Assembly (NCBI GenBank): GCA_016786495.1
Contig: JAEUUJ010000019.1
Location: 62,001-126,000, forward strand
Direction: 5' to 3'
Origin: Cyclobacteriaceae bacterium
GTDB taxonomy: Bacteria; Bacteroidota; Bacteroidia; Cytophagales; Cyclobacteriaceae
DNA: 64,000 nt
How positions within the stretch are numbered: the first letter of the stretch is position 1; every line of letters starts with the position of its first letter. Below, one piece after another: positions 52,091 through 60,795 of this stretch. Under the pieces are notes generated by a model that saw only the letters and a list, made by a program, of their open reading frames with translations, was not told where the DNA came from and did not search any database. The translations under genes were made by a program, and so were the position numbers.

Positions 52091-53215
52091 TCACTTCACG
52101 GTAACCTGATAATTCACGTTCCGGTCTTTCAGGTATTGCTGAATAAAATCAAAATGGCTTTGCTCTTCCCCTAAATACTCAGGCGGACAAATTCCCTTTC
52201 GCGTAAACTTGCCGTCAGCAACCAGGTTCGCGGCTGCTGTACACGTATAGCCGGTGGTGCGGGCCATGGATAATGTGCCGGTTGCTTTGTCAGTCCGGTC
52301 GAGCAGATTGTATTGATATGATTTTTTAACACCGTTTTCATCTCCGCTTACGCGGATGCGCATCACCGTAAATTCCTCTTCACCGGGTTTTAACTTCCAT
52401 TTCGGGAATAACAATTTCGCGGTGAGATCAATCGGCCGCACTTTCTGCCCTTTTACATCAAGTTCCTCATACGAGAAGAATCCACTTTCGCGCAGCACGC
52501 GGAGGTATTCAATGTTTCCCGGATAGCGCAGCGTCTTTTCAATCATGTTGGGAATGTTCGGCATGGTTTTAATCAACGACCGCAGCCCATCAGAATTCCA
52601 CGACTCGAGTGTTCCAACACCTTCAAACTTTATAAGCTCTGAATCGCTCAGCGCTTCTTTGATGACAATCTCACCACTTTGTACGTACCGTGCAGGCCGA
52701 ACATACTCTTCAATCACGTCAATCGGAGAGAACACTGCCTTGTATTCGTACGGCCATTCCCGTACTACGGGAAGTCCGCCAACCAAACACTCATACGACT
52801 TAACAGCCATGCGTTTGTTGTGGTAACCTAGAATAATGTTACCCATACCCGGAGCCACGCCACAATCCGTTACGATTGTTACGTTGTGTTTTTTGGCCAG
52901 ATCATCCAGCAAAAAGGGATCCTCCGGAAAGAACGAGATGTCGACCATGTTCTTTCCTGCTTCAATGACTGTTTTCACGGTTTGAAATCCCAAAAAGCCG
53001 GGAACGGCTCCGATCACCAGGTCGAACGGCCGAACGGTTTCCGCCAGTGCGTTCAAATTAGAAAAATCAAGTCGTTGTGTTTTCACGTTGTGCTGCTTCA
53101 GCACCGCAAGTGCTTCTTCACTGAAATCAGCCGAGGTAACGTCAAATTTTTTCGTAAGATCAAGGGCCATGGCTTTACCCACCAGGCCGGCTCCGAGCAC
53201 AAGAACTTTTTTCAT
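52091..53215 (-). CDS. Saccharopine dehydrogenase family protein
   Basis: A 374-residue NAD(P)-dependent enzyme with the Rossmann motif GAGLVGKAMA at 8-17 and the family blocks DLVIGAVPGFLGF, VDISFFPEDPF, DCGVAPGMGNIIL and ARTTGYTCTAAANLV. This fold includes saccharopine reductases and lysine 6-dehydrogenases; the single-domain form with GVAPG is closest to lysine 6-dehydrogenase-like proteins, but the exact substrate is uncertain. A small hydrophobic reading frame lies 17 bases upstream on the same strand. The stop is 17 bases from that of the convergent permease gene. Confidence 0.85.
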   Translation of the reverse strand: MKKVLVLGAGLVGKAMALDLTKKFDVTSADFSEEALAVLKQHNVKTQRLDFSNLNALAETVRPFDLVIGAVPGFLGFQTVKTVIEAGKNMVDISFFPEDPFLLDDLAKKHNVTIVTDCGVAPGMGNIILGYHNKRMAVKSYECLVGGLPVVREWPYEYKAVFSPIDVIEEYVRPARYVQSGEIVIKEALSDSELIKFEGVGTLESWNSDGLRSLIKTMPNIPNMIEKTLRYPGNIEYLRVLRESGFFSYEELDVKGQKVRPIDLTAKLLFPKWKLKPGEEEFTVMRIRVSGDENGVKKSYQYNLLDRTDKATGTLSMARTTGYTCTAAANLVADGKFTRKGICPPEYLGEEQSHFDFIQQYLKDRNVNYQVTVK

Positions 53216-53232
53216 GCATGAAAATACACCCG

Positions 53233-53343
53233 TCAGCCGATAAATCCATACACAATTACAGCCACGGCAGGCGACATCAGCACAAAATCGATCAGTGAGA
53301 ATTTTTCTTTGAGCGCAGAAATAATGTGGGCAGTCTTTTCCAT
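53233..53343 (-). CDS. Possible 36-residue membrane microprotein
   Basis: An ATG-started minus-strand frame of 37 codons in the gap between the saccharopine-dehydrogenase-family and DUF4442 genes. It reads MEKTAHIISALKEKFSLID, amphipathic and charged, followed by a hydrophobic stretch FVLMSPAVAVIVYGFIG. This charged-then-membrane plan is typical of bacterial microproteins. It ends 17 bases before the downstream start, consistent with an operon. No family is recognised and chance cannot be excluded at this size, although the codon choice is ordinary for the window. Confidence 0.5.
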   Translation of the reverse strand: MEKTAHIISALKEKFSLIDFVLMSPAVAVIVYGFIG

Positions 53344-53486
53344 GGCTGTCAGGGATTGGTTAGAAAGGGTGATTGGGGGTTTTGGCAGGCGTGTCAGAAG
53401 TTTCTTCCGACATTAGATTCGCAAACGGAACGAGCTGTTCTGAGTTACGTAAATTTCAGGTAACTTTCATTAAACTATTTCGTAGC

Positions 53487-53999
53487 ATGTTTAATCCCGA
53501 CACTGTTCTGCAAAAAGCCAAAACGTCATCCTTCTACAGACGCATCTTGAACTGGTCGCTTGCGCGGATGATCCCGTTTAACAAACCGCATGGATTTAAA
53601 ATTGTGGAGATATCGGACTTCCGGATCAAGACAATCATTCCATACAAGCGCAGCAACTTCAATCACATTCGCGGGTTACACGCGTGCTCACTCGCCACGA
53701 TCTCCGAATTCACCACCGGTTTTTTGTTAATCAGTAATCTCGACATGAAAAAATACCGGTTGATTATGCCGCGCCTGGAAATGGATTATCACTATCAGGG
53801 AAAAATGGATTCGTTTGCTGAATTTTCGATTTCACAAACCTGGCTCGAAGAAAATATCATTACACCCCTGAAAACACATGATGCTGTAGTGGTTCCGTGT
53901 GAAGTTAAAATTCATGATGCACAGGGCAACCACCTCACAACCGGAAAAGTTTTCTGGCAGATCAAAAGCTGGGACAAAGTGAAAACCAAAATTTCGTAG
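53487..53999 (+). CDS. DUF4442 hotdog-fold (thioesterase-like) protein
   Basis: A 170-residue protein resembling DUF4442, a PaaI-like acyl-CoA thioesterase family: MIPFNKPHGFKIVEISDFRIKTIIPYKRSNFNHIRGLHACSLATISEFTTGFLL, with the NH...G near the hotdog helix. The catalytic Asp/Asn of active thioesterases is not certain. The ATG at 53487 is chosen because the 38 codons before it hold no family sequence and contain a near -7 box (TAACTTTC, 53461-53468), with TTC at the correct spacing. Confidence 0.78.
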   Translation: MFNPDTVLQKAKTSSFYRRILNWSLARMIPFNKPHGFKIVEISDFRIKTIIPYKRSNFNHIRGLHACSLATISEFTTGFLLISNLDMKKYRLIMPRLEMDYHYQGKMDSFAEFSISQTWLEENIITPLKTHDAVVVPCEVKIHDAQGNHLTTGKVFWQIKSWDKVKTKIS

Positions 54000-54037
54000 C
54001 CGGATTTTTGTAACTTCACCTCTAACCATCCTGACGT

Positions 54038-54514
54038 ATGAAAAAGATTGATGCACTATTTTTGGAGTACGGTGAAAGTCACCAGAATCCAACCAATAAA
54101 GCGATTCACTGGATTTGTGTGCCGCTGATTTTTTTCAGCATTGTCGGACTGATTGCATCTATTCCGGCCGGACCGTTGCAAAACTTCACAGACGGGAACC
54201 CCTATGCGAACTGGGCTACTGTACTGTTGATCCTCGTGATTGTTTATTACGTATCGCTTTCTATTCCGCTGGCGATCGCCATGGCGCTTTTCGGCTTGCT
54301 GTGTGTCGTGTTGTGCAATGTGATTGTCGGGCTCAACATCGCGCCCCTCTGGCTGATTTGTGTTATTATTTTTGTAGCCGCATGGATCGGACAATTCTAT
54401 GGCCACAAGGTAGAAGGTAAGAAGCCATCCTTTTTTAAAGACCTGCAATTTCTTATGATCGGACCTGCGTGGCTGATGCATTTCATTTTTAAGAAATTGG
54501 GAATTCCCTATTAG
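54038..54514 (+). CDS. DUF962/Mpo1-like membrane protein
   Basis: A 158-residue protein with about four membrane helices and the DUF962 family blocks: EYGESHQNPTNKAIHWICVPLI near the N terminus and GQFYGHKVEGKKPSFFKDLQFLMIGPAWLMHFI at the C terminus, both with conserved histidines. The yeast homologue Mpo1 is an iron-dependent dioxygenase in alpha-oxidation of 2-hydroxy fatty acids. Similar action here on hydroxylated lipids is plausible, as this phylum makes many hydroxy fatty acids (inference). The next gene's GTG overlaps its stop (TAGTG). Confidence 0.85.
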   Translation: MKKIDALFLEYGESHQNPTNKAIHWICVPLIFFSIVGLIASIPAGPLQNFTDGNPYANWATVLLILVIVYYVSLSIPLAIAMALFGLLCVVLCNVIVGLNIAPLWLICVIIFVAAWIGQFYGHKVEGKKPSFFKDLQFLMIGPAWLMHFIFKKLGIPY

Positions 54515-55446
54515 TGGCTTCGTTCTCGTTTCATGAAGGCCTGCCGGAGGGCCTGAACTTTCGGGTGGATGTGGGAATTTTTCACCATCCGAAACACTTG
54601 GCGCTTCAGGCTGCTGCTGGCTGGCATTCATTTTATATCAGGAAGGAGTCGGCTGTTGAAGGCCTGGTTCATTTCAACATTCATGAAGAGGAAGCATTGA
54701 GCCCATATCGCAGTCCGTTTGGTTCATTTATTTTTTCGGATGCAGTTGATCAGTCAGTCCTGCATGATTTTGTCAGCTATTGTGAAGACAAACTGACAGC
54801 ACAAAGCGTGCGACACATCGCATTAAAGCATTGGCCCGAAGTTTATTCACCCGATAAAAGCAATCGGCTGGAGCATATGCTCAGGGCTTCGGGATACCAG
54901 GTTGCAGGGGAAGAAACGAGTGCAGTAATTTCTGTTACCGAAAAGTCTTTTGAATCCGGCCTTCACCGTTCGGAGAAGAAGCGATTGCGCAAATGTCGGG
55001 AGAGCAACCTGACCTTTGATGTAATGCCGATGGATCACCTTCAGAAAGTTTATATTTTCCTCGAATCCTGCCGGAAAGAGAAGGGTTATTCGCTGAGCAT
55101 GTCATTTCCGGAAATCGGGCAACTCGCGCGTGCTTTCCCTGATAACCTTCTGTTGACTACGGTATCGGATAAAAATCAACTTGCGGCTGCCAACATTTCC
55201 GTTCAGGTGTATGACGATGTATTGTATAATTTCTACCACGATCACAGCGCGGAATACGATCATGTAAGTCCGGTGGTGTTGCTCAATGAAGGTCTGTATA
55301 GCTATTGCCAGCAGCACCAGATTCGCCTGCTTGATCTGGGGACGTCAAACCTCGGGGGAAAGCTCAACGAATCGCTGCTTAACTTCAAGCTCAGACTGGG
55401 TGCCCTTGCAGCACGAAAACTTACCTTTACCAAAAACCTGGAGTGA
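54514..55446 (+). CDS. FemAB/GNAT-type acyltransferase-like protein
   Basis: A 310-residue protein starting with GTG that overlaps the previous stop by one base. Residues 140-300 carry a GNAT/FemAB-like pattern: SEKKRLRKCRESNLTFDVM, a long helix, then AAANISVQVYDDVLYNFYHDHSAEYDHVSPVVLLNEGLYSYCQQHQIRLLDLGTSN. Such proteins transfer acyl or aminoacyl groups; a specific substrate cannot be inferred. It precedes a glycosyltransferase whose start overlaps its stop (TGATG), suggesting shared work on an envelope glycan or lipid. Confidence 0.72.
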   Translation: MASFSFHEGLPEGLNFRVDVGIFHHPKHLALQAAAGWHSFYIRKESAVEGLVHFNIHEEEALSPYRSPFGSFIFSDAVDQSVLHDFVSYCEDKLTAQSVRHIALKHWPEVYSPDKSNRLEHMLRASGYQVAGEETSAVISVTEKSFESGLHRSEKKRLRKCRESNLTFDVMPMDHLQKVYIFLESCRKEKGYSLSMSFPEIGQLARAFPDNLLLTTVSDKNQLAAANISVQVYDDVLYNFYHDHSAEYDHVSPVVLLNEGLYSYCQQHQIRLLDLGTSNLGGKLNESLLNFKLRLGALAARKLTFTKNLE

Positions 55447-56306
55447 TGGAGATGCCCTTGGTAACGGTGATCTGTTTATGCTACAACCACGAACGCTTTG
55501 TGGAGGCGGCTATTCGCTCGGTTCAAAATCAAACGTATAAGAATATTCAACTGGTGATTGTGGATGACGCCAGTACGGACAACAGTGCTAATGTTATCCG
55601 GGCGGTAATCGGCTCCGCGCAGCAGATCGAATTTCTCGCCTTGCCCGGGAACATCGGCAATTGCAAGGCATTTAACCGCGGTCTCGCACGAGCGAAGGGC
55701 TCATTTATCATTGATTTAGCGGCCGATGATATTTTATTGCCGAACCGGATTGAAGTCGGTGTCCGGACACTTCTTGAAAAAGGGGGGAAGTATGGGGTTC
55801 ATTTTTCCGATGCGGAAATCATGGATGAATATGGAGCGCATTTGTACAATCATTCCGAACGGTTTCCGCACGACAGCATCCCGCAAGGTGATATCTATCG
55901 CGAAATAATAGGCCGGTATTTTATTTGTCCGCCTACCGTGATGTTTACCAAACAGGTTGCCGATGTACTCGGCGGCTACGATGAAACGCTTTCGTACGAA
56001 GATTTTGATTTCTGGATTCGTTCGTCACGCGCCTTTTATTTTGCGTATTCGCCAACCGTACTCGTACAAAAGAGAGTGTTTAAGGGTACGCTCGGGTCAA
56101 GGCAGTTCAAGATATTCAGTCCGCATTCGTCTTCAACGTTCCACGTTTGTGAAAAGATTTTGCGATTGAACAATACCCCGGATGAACAACGGGCCCTGCA
56201 TAAAAGAATTGTCTACGAGATCGGTCTCAACCTTCGCTTATTGAACCTGTTAACGGCTGCCCGGTTTTTCTTCTTGATGATCCGCAACAAGCGGAAAACG
56301 TACTGA
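55446..56306 (+). CDS. Family 2 glycosyltransferase
   Basis: A 286-residue GT-A enzyme: LVTVICLCYNHERFVEAAIRSVQNQTY at the N terminus, VDDASTDNS for the donor site and a DLAADDI metal-binding region near residue 95, then GGYDETLSYEDFDFWIR acceptor motif. It transfers a sugar from a nucleotide donor, probably in the cytoplasm for envelope polysaccharide or LPS. The ATG at 55446 overlaps the preceding stop. It is not in a larger sugar cluster, but waaA lies about 1 kb away on the other strand. Confidence 0.9.
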   Translation: MEMPLVTVICLCYNHERFVEAAIRSVQNQTYKNIQLVIVDDASTDNSANVIRAVIGSAQQIEFLALPGNIGNCKAFNRGLARAKGSFIIDLAADDILLPNRIEVGVRTLLEKGGKYGVHFSDAEIMDEYGAHLYNHSERFPHDSIPQGDIYREIIGRYFICPPTVMFTKQVADVLGGYDETLSYEDFDFWIRSSRAFYFAYSPTVLVQKRVFKGTLGSRQFKIFSPHSSSTFHVCEKILRLNNTPDEQRALHKRIVYEIGLNLRLLNLLTAARFFFLMIRNKRKTY

Positions 56307-57221
56307 TCACTTCCGATTGTCTTCTCCCATCACCATGCTGAAGTAGCTGGCATACCGGGTTTCTGCGATTTCACCACGCTTTACGGCATCCAATACAGCA
56401 CATTTGGGTTCATTCAGGTGTAGGCAGCGCGCACCAAATTTACAGTTGAGACGCACATCGCGCATCTCCGGAAAATAATCCGATAGCTCTTCCTGCGACA
56501 TATCGATTAGTCCGAATTCTTTGATACCGGGAGTGTCGATGATAAAAGTCTTTTCATTCAGACGGAACATTTCCGCAAAGGTGGTGGTATGGGTTCCCTT
56601 TTCTGAGTAGTCGGATATCTCGCTTGTTTTCTGTGCGGCTTCGGGAGCGATCTTATTCAGTAACGTTGATTTACCAACACCCGAGTGGCCGGAGAGCAGG
56701 GTGACTTTACCTTCCAGCAATGCGCGCACGGCCTCCTGGCTTTCGTTCAATGCGGATGTTTCGATGCAGGTAACACCAATTTTCCGATAGGTATCAATAA
56801 GTGCGGCTTGTTCCTGCGATTCGCTTCCGCTTAGCAAATCTTTTTTGTTGAACACGACTACCTGTGGAATCCGGAACGATTCTGCGGCTACCAAAAACCG
56901 GTCGATGAATCCAGTGGATGTGCGCGGCAGTTTCAGCGTGGCAACAATCATCGCCTGATCAATGTTGGCGGCAATGACATGCGCCTGGTTAGCTTTCTTG
57001 ACCGATTGGCGGACAACATAATTTTCCCGGTCGAGTATTTCTATAATCGTGGCTTCGTTGTGTTCCGAATCCAGTACCACGCGATCTCCTACCGCAATCG
57101 GGTTTGTTTCCTTGATGCCTTCCAGTCGGAATTTACCGCGCATGCGGGCCGTGATCACCGTATTGTTCTCGGTAAGCACATCGTACCACGAGCCTGTTGA
57201 GCGCATTACCAACCCTTTCAT
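56307..57221 (-). CDS. rsgA: Ribosome small subunit-dependent GTPase A
   Basis: A 304-residue circularly permuted GTPase. The order is G4 (NKKD 125-128), G1 (GHSGVGKS 178-185), G3 (DTPG 229-232), as in RsgA. An OB fold occupies about 1-70 and a zinc site Cys260, Cys266, His268, Cys274 lies near the C terminus. It checks and releases the 30S subunit during maturation. Its stop directly abuts the convergent glycosyltransferase stop, and waaA lies upstream on the same strand with a 9-base gap. Confidence 0.97.
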   Translation of the reverse strand: MKGLVMRSTGSWYDVLTENNTVITARMRGKFRLEGIKETNPIAVGDRVVLDSEHNEATIIEILDRENYVVRQSVKKANQAHVIAANIDQAMIVATLKLPRTSTGFIDRFLVAAESFRIPQVVVFNKKDLLSGSESQEQAALIDTYRKIGVTCIETSALNESQEAVRALLEGKVTLLSGHSGVGKSTLLNKIAPEAAQKTSEISDYSEKGTHTTTFAEMFRLNEKTFIIDTPGIKEFGLIDMSQEELSDYFPEMRDVRLNCKFGARCLHLNEPKCAVLDAVKRGEIAETRYASYFSMVMGEDNRK

Positions 57222-57230
57222 GCTGCAATG

Positions 57231-58481
57231 TTACGTATTGGCGGGCAATAATTTCCGGCAGTACTGCATCACCTTTTCGGTTGCGCCCAGGTTTTCTTCC
57301 ACATACTGACGTGTTACCTCGCACGCGAGGAGAAAATTCTGCGGCACGTTTACGGCATTGTACTTAGTCTTGAAATCCCGATAGTCGGCTACATCAAATG
57401 CGCCACCCCGGTTAATCAGATCAACAGCCTCCTGAAATTTCTGATAGGCCTGATTCCCGAAGAAAATCGGGATGCCATAACAGGCTGCTTCGAGAATGTT
57501 ATGCAAACCTTTGCCGAACGCTCCTCCGATGTACGCAAATTCGCCATAGCGGTAAAGCCTGCTCAGCATGCCTACGTTGTCGATAATCAATACGTGCGCA
57601 TCTTCCGGCGTTCCGGCCAGTGCATCGGAATAGCGAATCTTCTCGGCCGTGAGGGCTTGTTCAAGATTGTTCAGGAACGATTTTTCTATTTCGTGCGGAG
57701 CGATGATGAATTTGAGGTGATGATAGTTCTCGTTGATGAAGGGGATGATTACATCCAGGTCTTCCGGCCAGCAGCTTCCAATAACCATAACCTTGTCGTT
57801 TCCTTTAAACCGGGCAGCAACCGGAACGTTCTCGCCCTGGTTCACCAGTTCGTTAACCCGGTCGAACCGTGTATCACCCGCTTTTGTGAAATTCGAAAGG
57901 CCGAGTTTTTTCAATAGTCGCACAGACTCATCGTTTTGCACAAAGAAATGGGTGAAGTTTAGAAGGATCTTCCGGTAAAAGCCACCATAACTTTTGAAGA
58001 AGAGTTGCTGTTCCCGAAAGATTGACGATACGGAGAGCAACGGAATGTTTCGTTTCTTGAGTTGTGTCGTATAGTGATGCCAGAATTCGTACTTGATAAA
58101 AATCGCCAGCGATGGACGAACGATCGATACAAAGTGCGATGCATTTCGCCTGGTATCCCACGGGAGATAGAAAATATAGTCGGCATGGGCATAGTTTTTC
58201 CTGACTTCATAACCCGAGGGCGAAAAGAAAGTAAGGATGATTTTATAACGGGGAAACTCCTGTTTCAATTTTTCGATTACCGGCCTTCCTTGTTCAAATT
58301 CACCCAACGATGCACAATGAACCCAAATGAGCGGTGCGGAATTGGTCACCAGTTGCGACCTGAGCCGTTCGAAAAGATGCCTGCGGCCTTCATTAAATGC
58401 TTTGGCTTTCGGACTAAACAATCCTGCCACTGCGTACCCGAAACGCACAATCAGCAGGAGACAATTATAGACGATTGACAT
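57231..58481 (-). CDS. waaA: 3-deoxy-D-manno-octulosonic acid transferase
   Basis: A 416-residue GT-B enzyme with an N-terminal membrane anchor (about 5-22). It shows the WaaA blocks ASLGEFEQGRPVIEKL (catalytic Glu), FFSPSGYEVRKNY, PLLSVSSIFREQQLFF and the donor-binding AYIGGAFGKGLHNILEAACYGIPIFFG. It transfers Kdo from CMP-Kdo to lipid A precursor at the inner membrane. rsgA starts 9 bases later, suggesting co-transcription. Confidence 0.95.
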   Translation of the reverse strand: MSIVYNCLLLIVRFGYAVAGLFSPKAKAFNEGRRHLFERLRSQLVTNSAPLIWVHCASLGEFEQGRPVIEKLKQEFPRYKIILTFFSPSGYEVRKNYAHADYIFYLPWDTRRNASHFVSIVRPSLAIFIKYEFWHHYTTQLKKRNIPLLSVSSIFREQQLFFKSYGGFYRKILLNFTHFFVQNDESVRLLKKLGLSNFTKAGDTRFDRVNELVNQGENVPVAARFKGNDKVMVIGSCWPEDLDVIIPFINENYHHLKFIIAPHEIEKSFLNNLEQALTAEKIRYSDALAGTPEDAHVLIIDNVGMLSRLYRYGEFAYIGGAFGKGLHNILEAACYGIPIFFGNQAYQKFQEAVDLINRGGAFDVADYRDFKTKYNAVNVPQNFLLACEVTRQYVEENLGATEKVMQYCRKLLPANT

Positions 58482-58615
58482 GGGACGCTAAAATATTAAC
58501 ATTACCGCCTCATTCCCTTGTGGTTAGGAAATAATTTTAAAAGTTTTGGATTAGCATGATTACCAAAATCCCTAAATTCGAATTCATGACCATTTACCCC
58601 AGAACCGAAAAACCT

Positions 58616-59734
58616 ATGAATATGATTAAGGTATCTAAAAAAGTACTACCCCTGACAATGCTCGTTTGCCTGGCATGGACTGCCACGCTCGCTCAGAATC
58701 AGGAAGACATCGCCACATTTTTGAATGCGGGCGGAAAAGACGCTTCCAAACTGATCAGCGCCTACATTGAGCCAACCGTGAAAAGCCTTTCATACGGAAT
58801 GACGGGTAACTGGTACAATACCGCAGCAACCCATAAAACACTTGGAATCGATTTTGGCGTATCGGTTAACCTCGCGATGATTCCCACGTCCGATGATTAT
58901 TTCAATCCGAACAAGCTTGGATTATCGGTAACCACGTATGATGGTGCACGCGACAAAGACTCATCCGGGCCATACGATCCTACGCGCAAAGCCCCCACCT
59001 TTTTCGGGCCGAAAGATGAAACAAGTTATTCAGCAACCTACGATCCTGATGGTAACGGCACGCTTCCGTCACAAACCGTTTCTTTCTCCGGACCGGAAGG
59101 CCTTGCGGTAAAGGATAAAATCGGGTTTGCCGGAATTCCGGTGCCGGTTGCACAACTCGGCATTGGTATCGTAAAAAATACCGATTTAAAACTCCGCTTT
59201 ATTCCTAAGGTGGAGGCCGGACAGTCGAGCATTTCGATGTTTGGTGTGGGTATTCAGCACGATATCAAGCAGCACATTCGCGGCATCAAGTTGTTGCCAT
59301 TCGATTTGTCGGTGTTGGTTGCGTATAACTCACTGAAGGGCGAAACAGATTTGTCGTACACGAACGTAGATCCGGGTGACTCACGCCCCGGAAGTACCGA
59401 TGGTATGGGTGAATACAAGTTCAACTCGTGGGTGTATCAGTTGTTGGTTTCAAAAAGAATCGCTGTGCTTACCGTTTACGGAGGCGTTGGTTATTCGATG
59501 ATCAACACGAAAGTGAACATCAACGGAACCTACACGATTCAGGCAACACCTGACGACTTTGAAGTGAAAGATCCCGTGGCAATGTCGATCAAGAACAAAA
59601 GCATGCGCTTTACCGCAGGTATGCGTTTGAAGTTCGGTCCGATTTACCTGATGGGCGACTATACACTCCAGAAGTATAAGATGATCAACGTAGGACTTGG
59701 ATTCTCGATCCGCGAGAACAAGAGCGTGTTATAA
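58616..59734 (+). CDS. DUF6588-like outer-membrane beta-barrel protein
   Basis: A 372-residue exported protein: signal peptide MNMIKVSKKVLPLTMLVCLAWTATLAQ, then EDIATFLNAGGKDASKLISAYIEPTVKSLSYGMTGNWYNTAATHKTLGIDFGVSVNLAMIP, the recognisable start of DUF6588 proteins of Bacteroidota. The remainder alternates strand patterns ending in a barrel-type strand (INVGLGFSIRENKSVL). Function unknown. In-frame ATGs occur up to 60 bases upstream (58556), but they would prefix a charged 20-residue stretch to the signal peptide. An intrinsic terminator follows. Confidence 0.82.
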   Translation: MNMIKVSKKVLPLTMLVCLAWTATLAQNQEDIATFLNAGGKDASKLISAYIEPTVKSLSYGMTGNWYNTAATHKTLGIDFGVSVNLAMIPTSDDYFNPNKLGLSVTTYDGARDKDSSGPYDPTRKAPTFFGPKDETSYSATYDPDGNGTLPSQTVSFSGPEGLAVKDKIGFAGIPVPVAQLGIGIVKNTDLKLRFIPKVEAGQSSISMFGVGIQHDIKQHIRGIKLLPFDLSVLVAYNSLKGETDLSYTNVDPGDSRPGSTDGMGEYKFNSWVYQLLVSKRIAVLTVYGGVGYSMINTKVNINGTYTIQATPDDFEVKDPVAMSIKNKSMRFTAGMRLKFGPIYLMGDYTLQKYKMINVGLGFSIRENKSVL

Positions 59735-59753
59735 GAACGTATTGATTACGAAC

Positions 59754-59785
59754 AAAAAAGCCCCGCACACGCAGGGCTTTTTTTA
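59754..59785. terminator. Bidirectional intrinsic terminator between DUF6588 and enoyl-CoA hydratase genes
   Basis: AAAGCCC (59757-59763) pairs with GGGCTTT (59774-59780) around a 10-base loop, flanked by six As on the left and seven Ts on the right. It serves both convergent genes; the hydratase stop is at 59783. Confidence 0.85.
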
Positions 59786-60556
59786 TTTTCCGGTGAATAC
59801 CGGTTTTCTTTTTTCGATAAAGGCTTTCATTCCTTCTTTTTGATCTTCTGAAGCAAAGGTCAGGTAGAAGTTTTTCCGTTCAAACATCAACCCTTCATCA
59901 AGCTGCGTTTCGAAAGAACGATTGATGGCTTCCTTTGCAAGCTGCACGGCCACGGGCGACATCTGCGCAATTTCTTTGGCGAGTTCAACCGCTTCGTGCA
60001 TGTACATTTCCACCGGAACTACTTTATTGACGAGGCCGTAGAAATGAGCTTCCTGGGCGGAAAGAAATCTTCCGGTGAGAATGAGTTCCATCGCTTTGGC
60101 TTTGCCAACGGCCTTTGTCAGGCGTTGCGTTCCGCCTGCGCCCGGGATCGTTCCAATTTTTATCTCAGGTTGACCGAACTTCGCGGTTTCGGAAGCGATC
60201 ACCATATCGCAGGTCATCACAAATTCACATCCGCCCCCGAGCGCAAATCCTGAAACGGCCGCAATGATTGGTTTTTTTGTTTTGCGGATCTGATCCCAGG
60301 TACTGAACTGATCCATGATCTGCATATCGATCGCCGACTTGTCGGCCATCTGTTTGATGTCTGCGCCTGCGGCAAACGCCTGATCGTTTCCGGTAATGAT
60401 GATCACCTTTACGCTGTCGTTTTTATCGAGCTGTTGCAACGCATCACGAACTTCACCCATCAGTTGCGGGTTAAGAGCATTTAATTCTTTCGGACGGTTG
60501 AGCTGGATAAGCGCAATGGCAGGCTGGTATTGTTCGGTAACTTTTATCAATTCCAT
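59783..60556 (-). CDS. Enoyl-CoA hydratase/isomerase
   Basis: A 257-residue crotonase-fold protein. The oxyanion-hole segments FAAGADIKQMADKSA and AAVSGFALGGGCEFVMTCDM are intact, and GTIPGAGGTQRLTKAVGKAKAMELILTGR carries the glutamate region of active hydratases. It hydrates trans-2-enoyl-CoA in fatty acid degradation or related pathways. No other beta-oxidation gene adjoins. It ends at the bidirectional terminator. Confidence 0.92.
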   Translation of the reverse strand: MELIKVTEQYQPAIALIQLNRPKELNALNPQLMGEVRDALQQLDKNDSVKVIIITGNDQAFAAGADIKQMADKSAIDMQIMDQFSTWDQIRKTKKPIIAAVSGFALGGGCEFVMTCDMVIASETAKFGQPEIKIGTIPGAGGTQRLTKAVGKAKAMELILTGRFLSAQEAHFYGLVNKVVPVEMYMHEAVELAKEIAQMSPVAVQLAKEAINRSFETQLDEGLMFERKNFYLTFASEDQKEGMKAFIEKRKPVFTGK

Positions 60557-60666
60557 AATCGTGATTTAAGAGCTACGAATTACGAGCTACCGAACGAGAA
60601 TTGCGAACCGGAATGGGAATTTTTTAACTGGATACCGGCTGAAGCAGACCGGGTGGCCTGAAAAAG

Positions 60667-60698
60667 AAAAGCCCCCTCTGAGCAAGAGGGGGGCTTTT
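60667..60698. terminator. Strong terminator-like hairpin in a divergent intergenic region
   Basis: AAAAGCCCCCTCT (60667-60679) pairs with AGAGGGGGGCTTTT (60685-60698), with one extra G, around GAGCA. Read on the minus strand it is followed by TTTTCTTTTT-like sequence, and on the plus strand by TTTTCA. It lies between two genes transcribed away from each other, so no annotated transcript ends here. Confidence 0.75.
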
Positions 60699-60748
60699 CA
60701 TAAACCAATACTCGGTAATTGTGCTATGTGGTTTAATACCGTCTTTTT

Positions 60749-60770
60749 GGGTTTTGTAACCCCTTTTTTC
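60749..60770 (+). terminator. Second terminator-like hairpin before the phosphatase promoter
   Basis: GGGTT (60749-60753) pairs with AACCC (60758-60762) around TTGT, followed by a CTTTTTTC run. It ends 4 bases before the phosphatase -7 box. It would stop plus-strand transcripts coming from the hairpin side. Confidence 0.5.
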
Positions 60771-60773
60771 GTG

Positions 60774-60781
60774 TAATTTTG
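60774..60781 (+). promoter_or_regulatory. Candidate promoter of the low-molecular-weight phosphatase gene
   Basis: TAATTTTG is an exact TAnnTTTG match 14 bases before the ATG, with TTTG (60753-60756) 17 bases upstream as a possible -33 element. Confidence 0.5.
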
Positions 60782-60795
60782 AGCGTTTTTACGTC

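Noticed and set aside
54056-54631. 191-codon minus-strand frame over the DUF962 gene
   Set aside because: Polar low-complexity translation typical of an antisense shadow of a membrane protein.
60726-60776. 16-residue hydrophobic frame before the phosphatase gene
   Set aside because: Overlaps the second hairpin and the -7 box; most likely chance.
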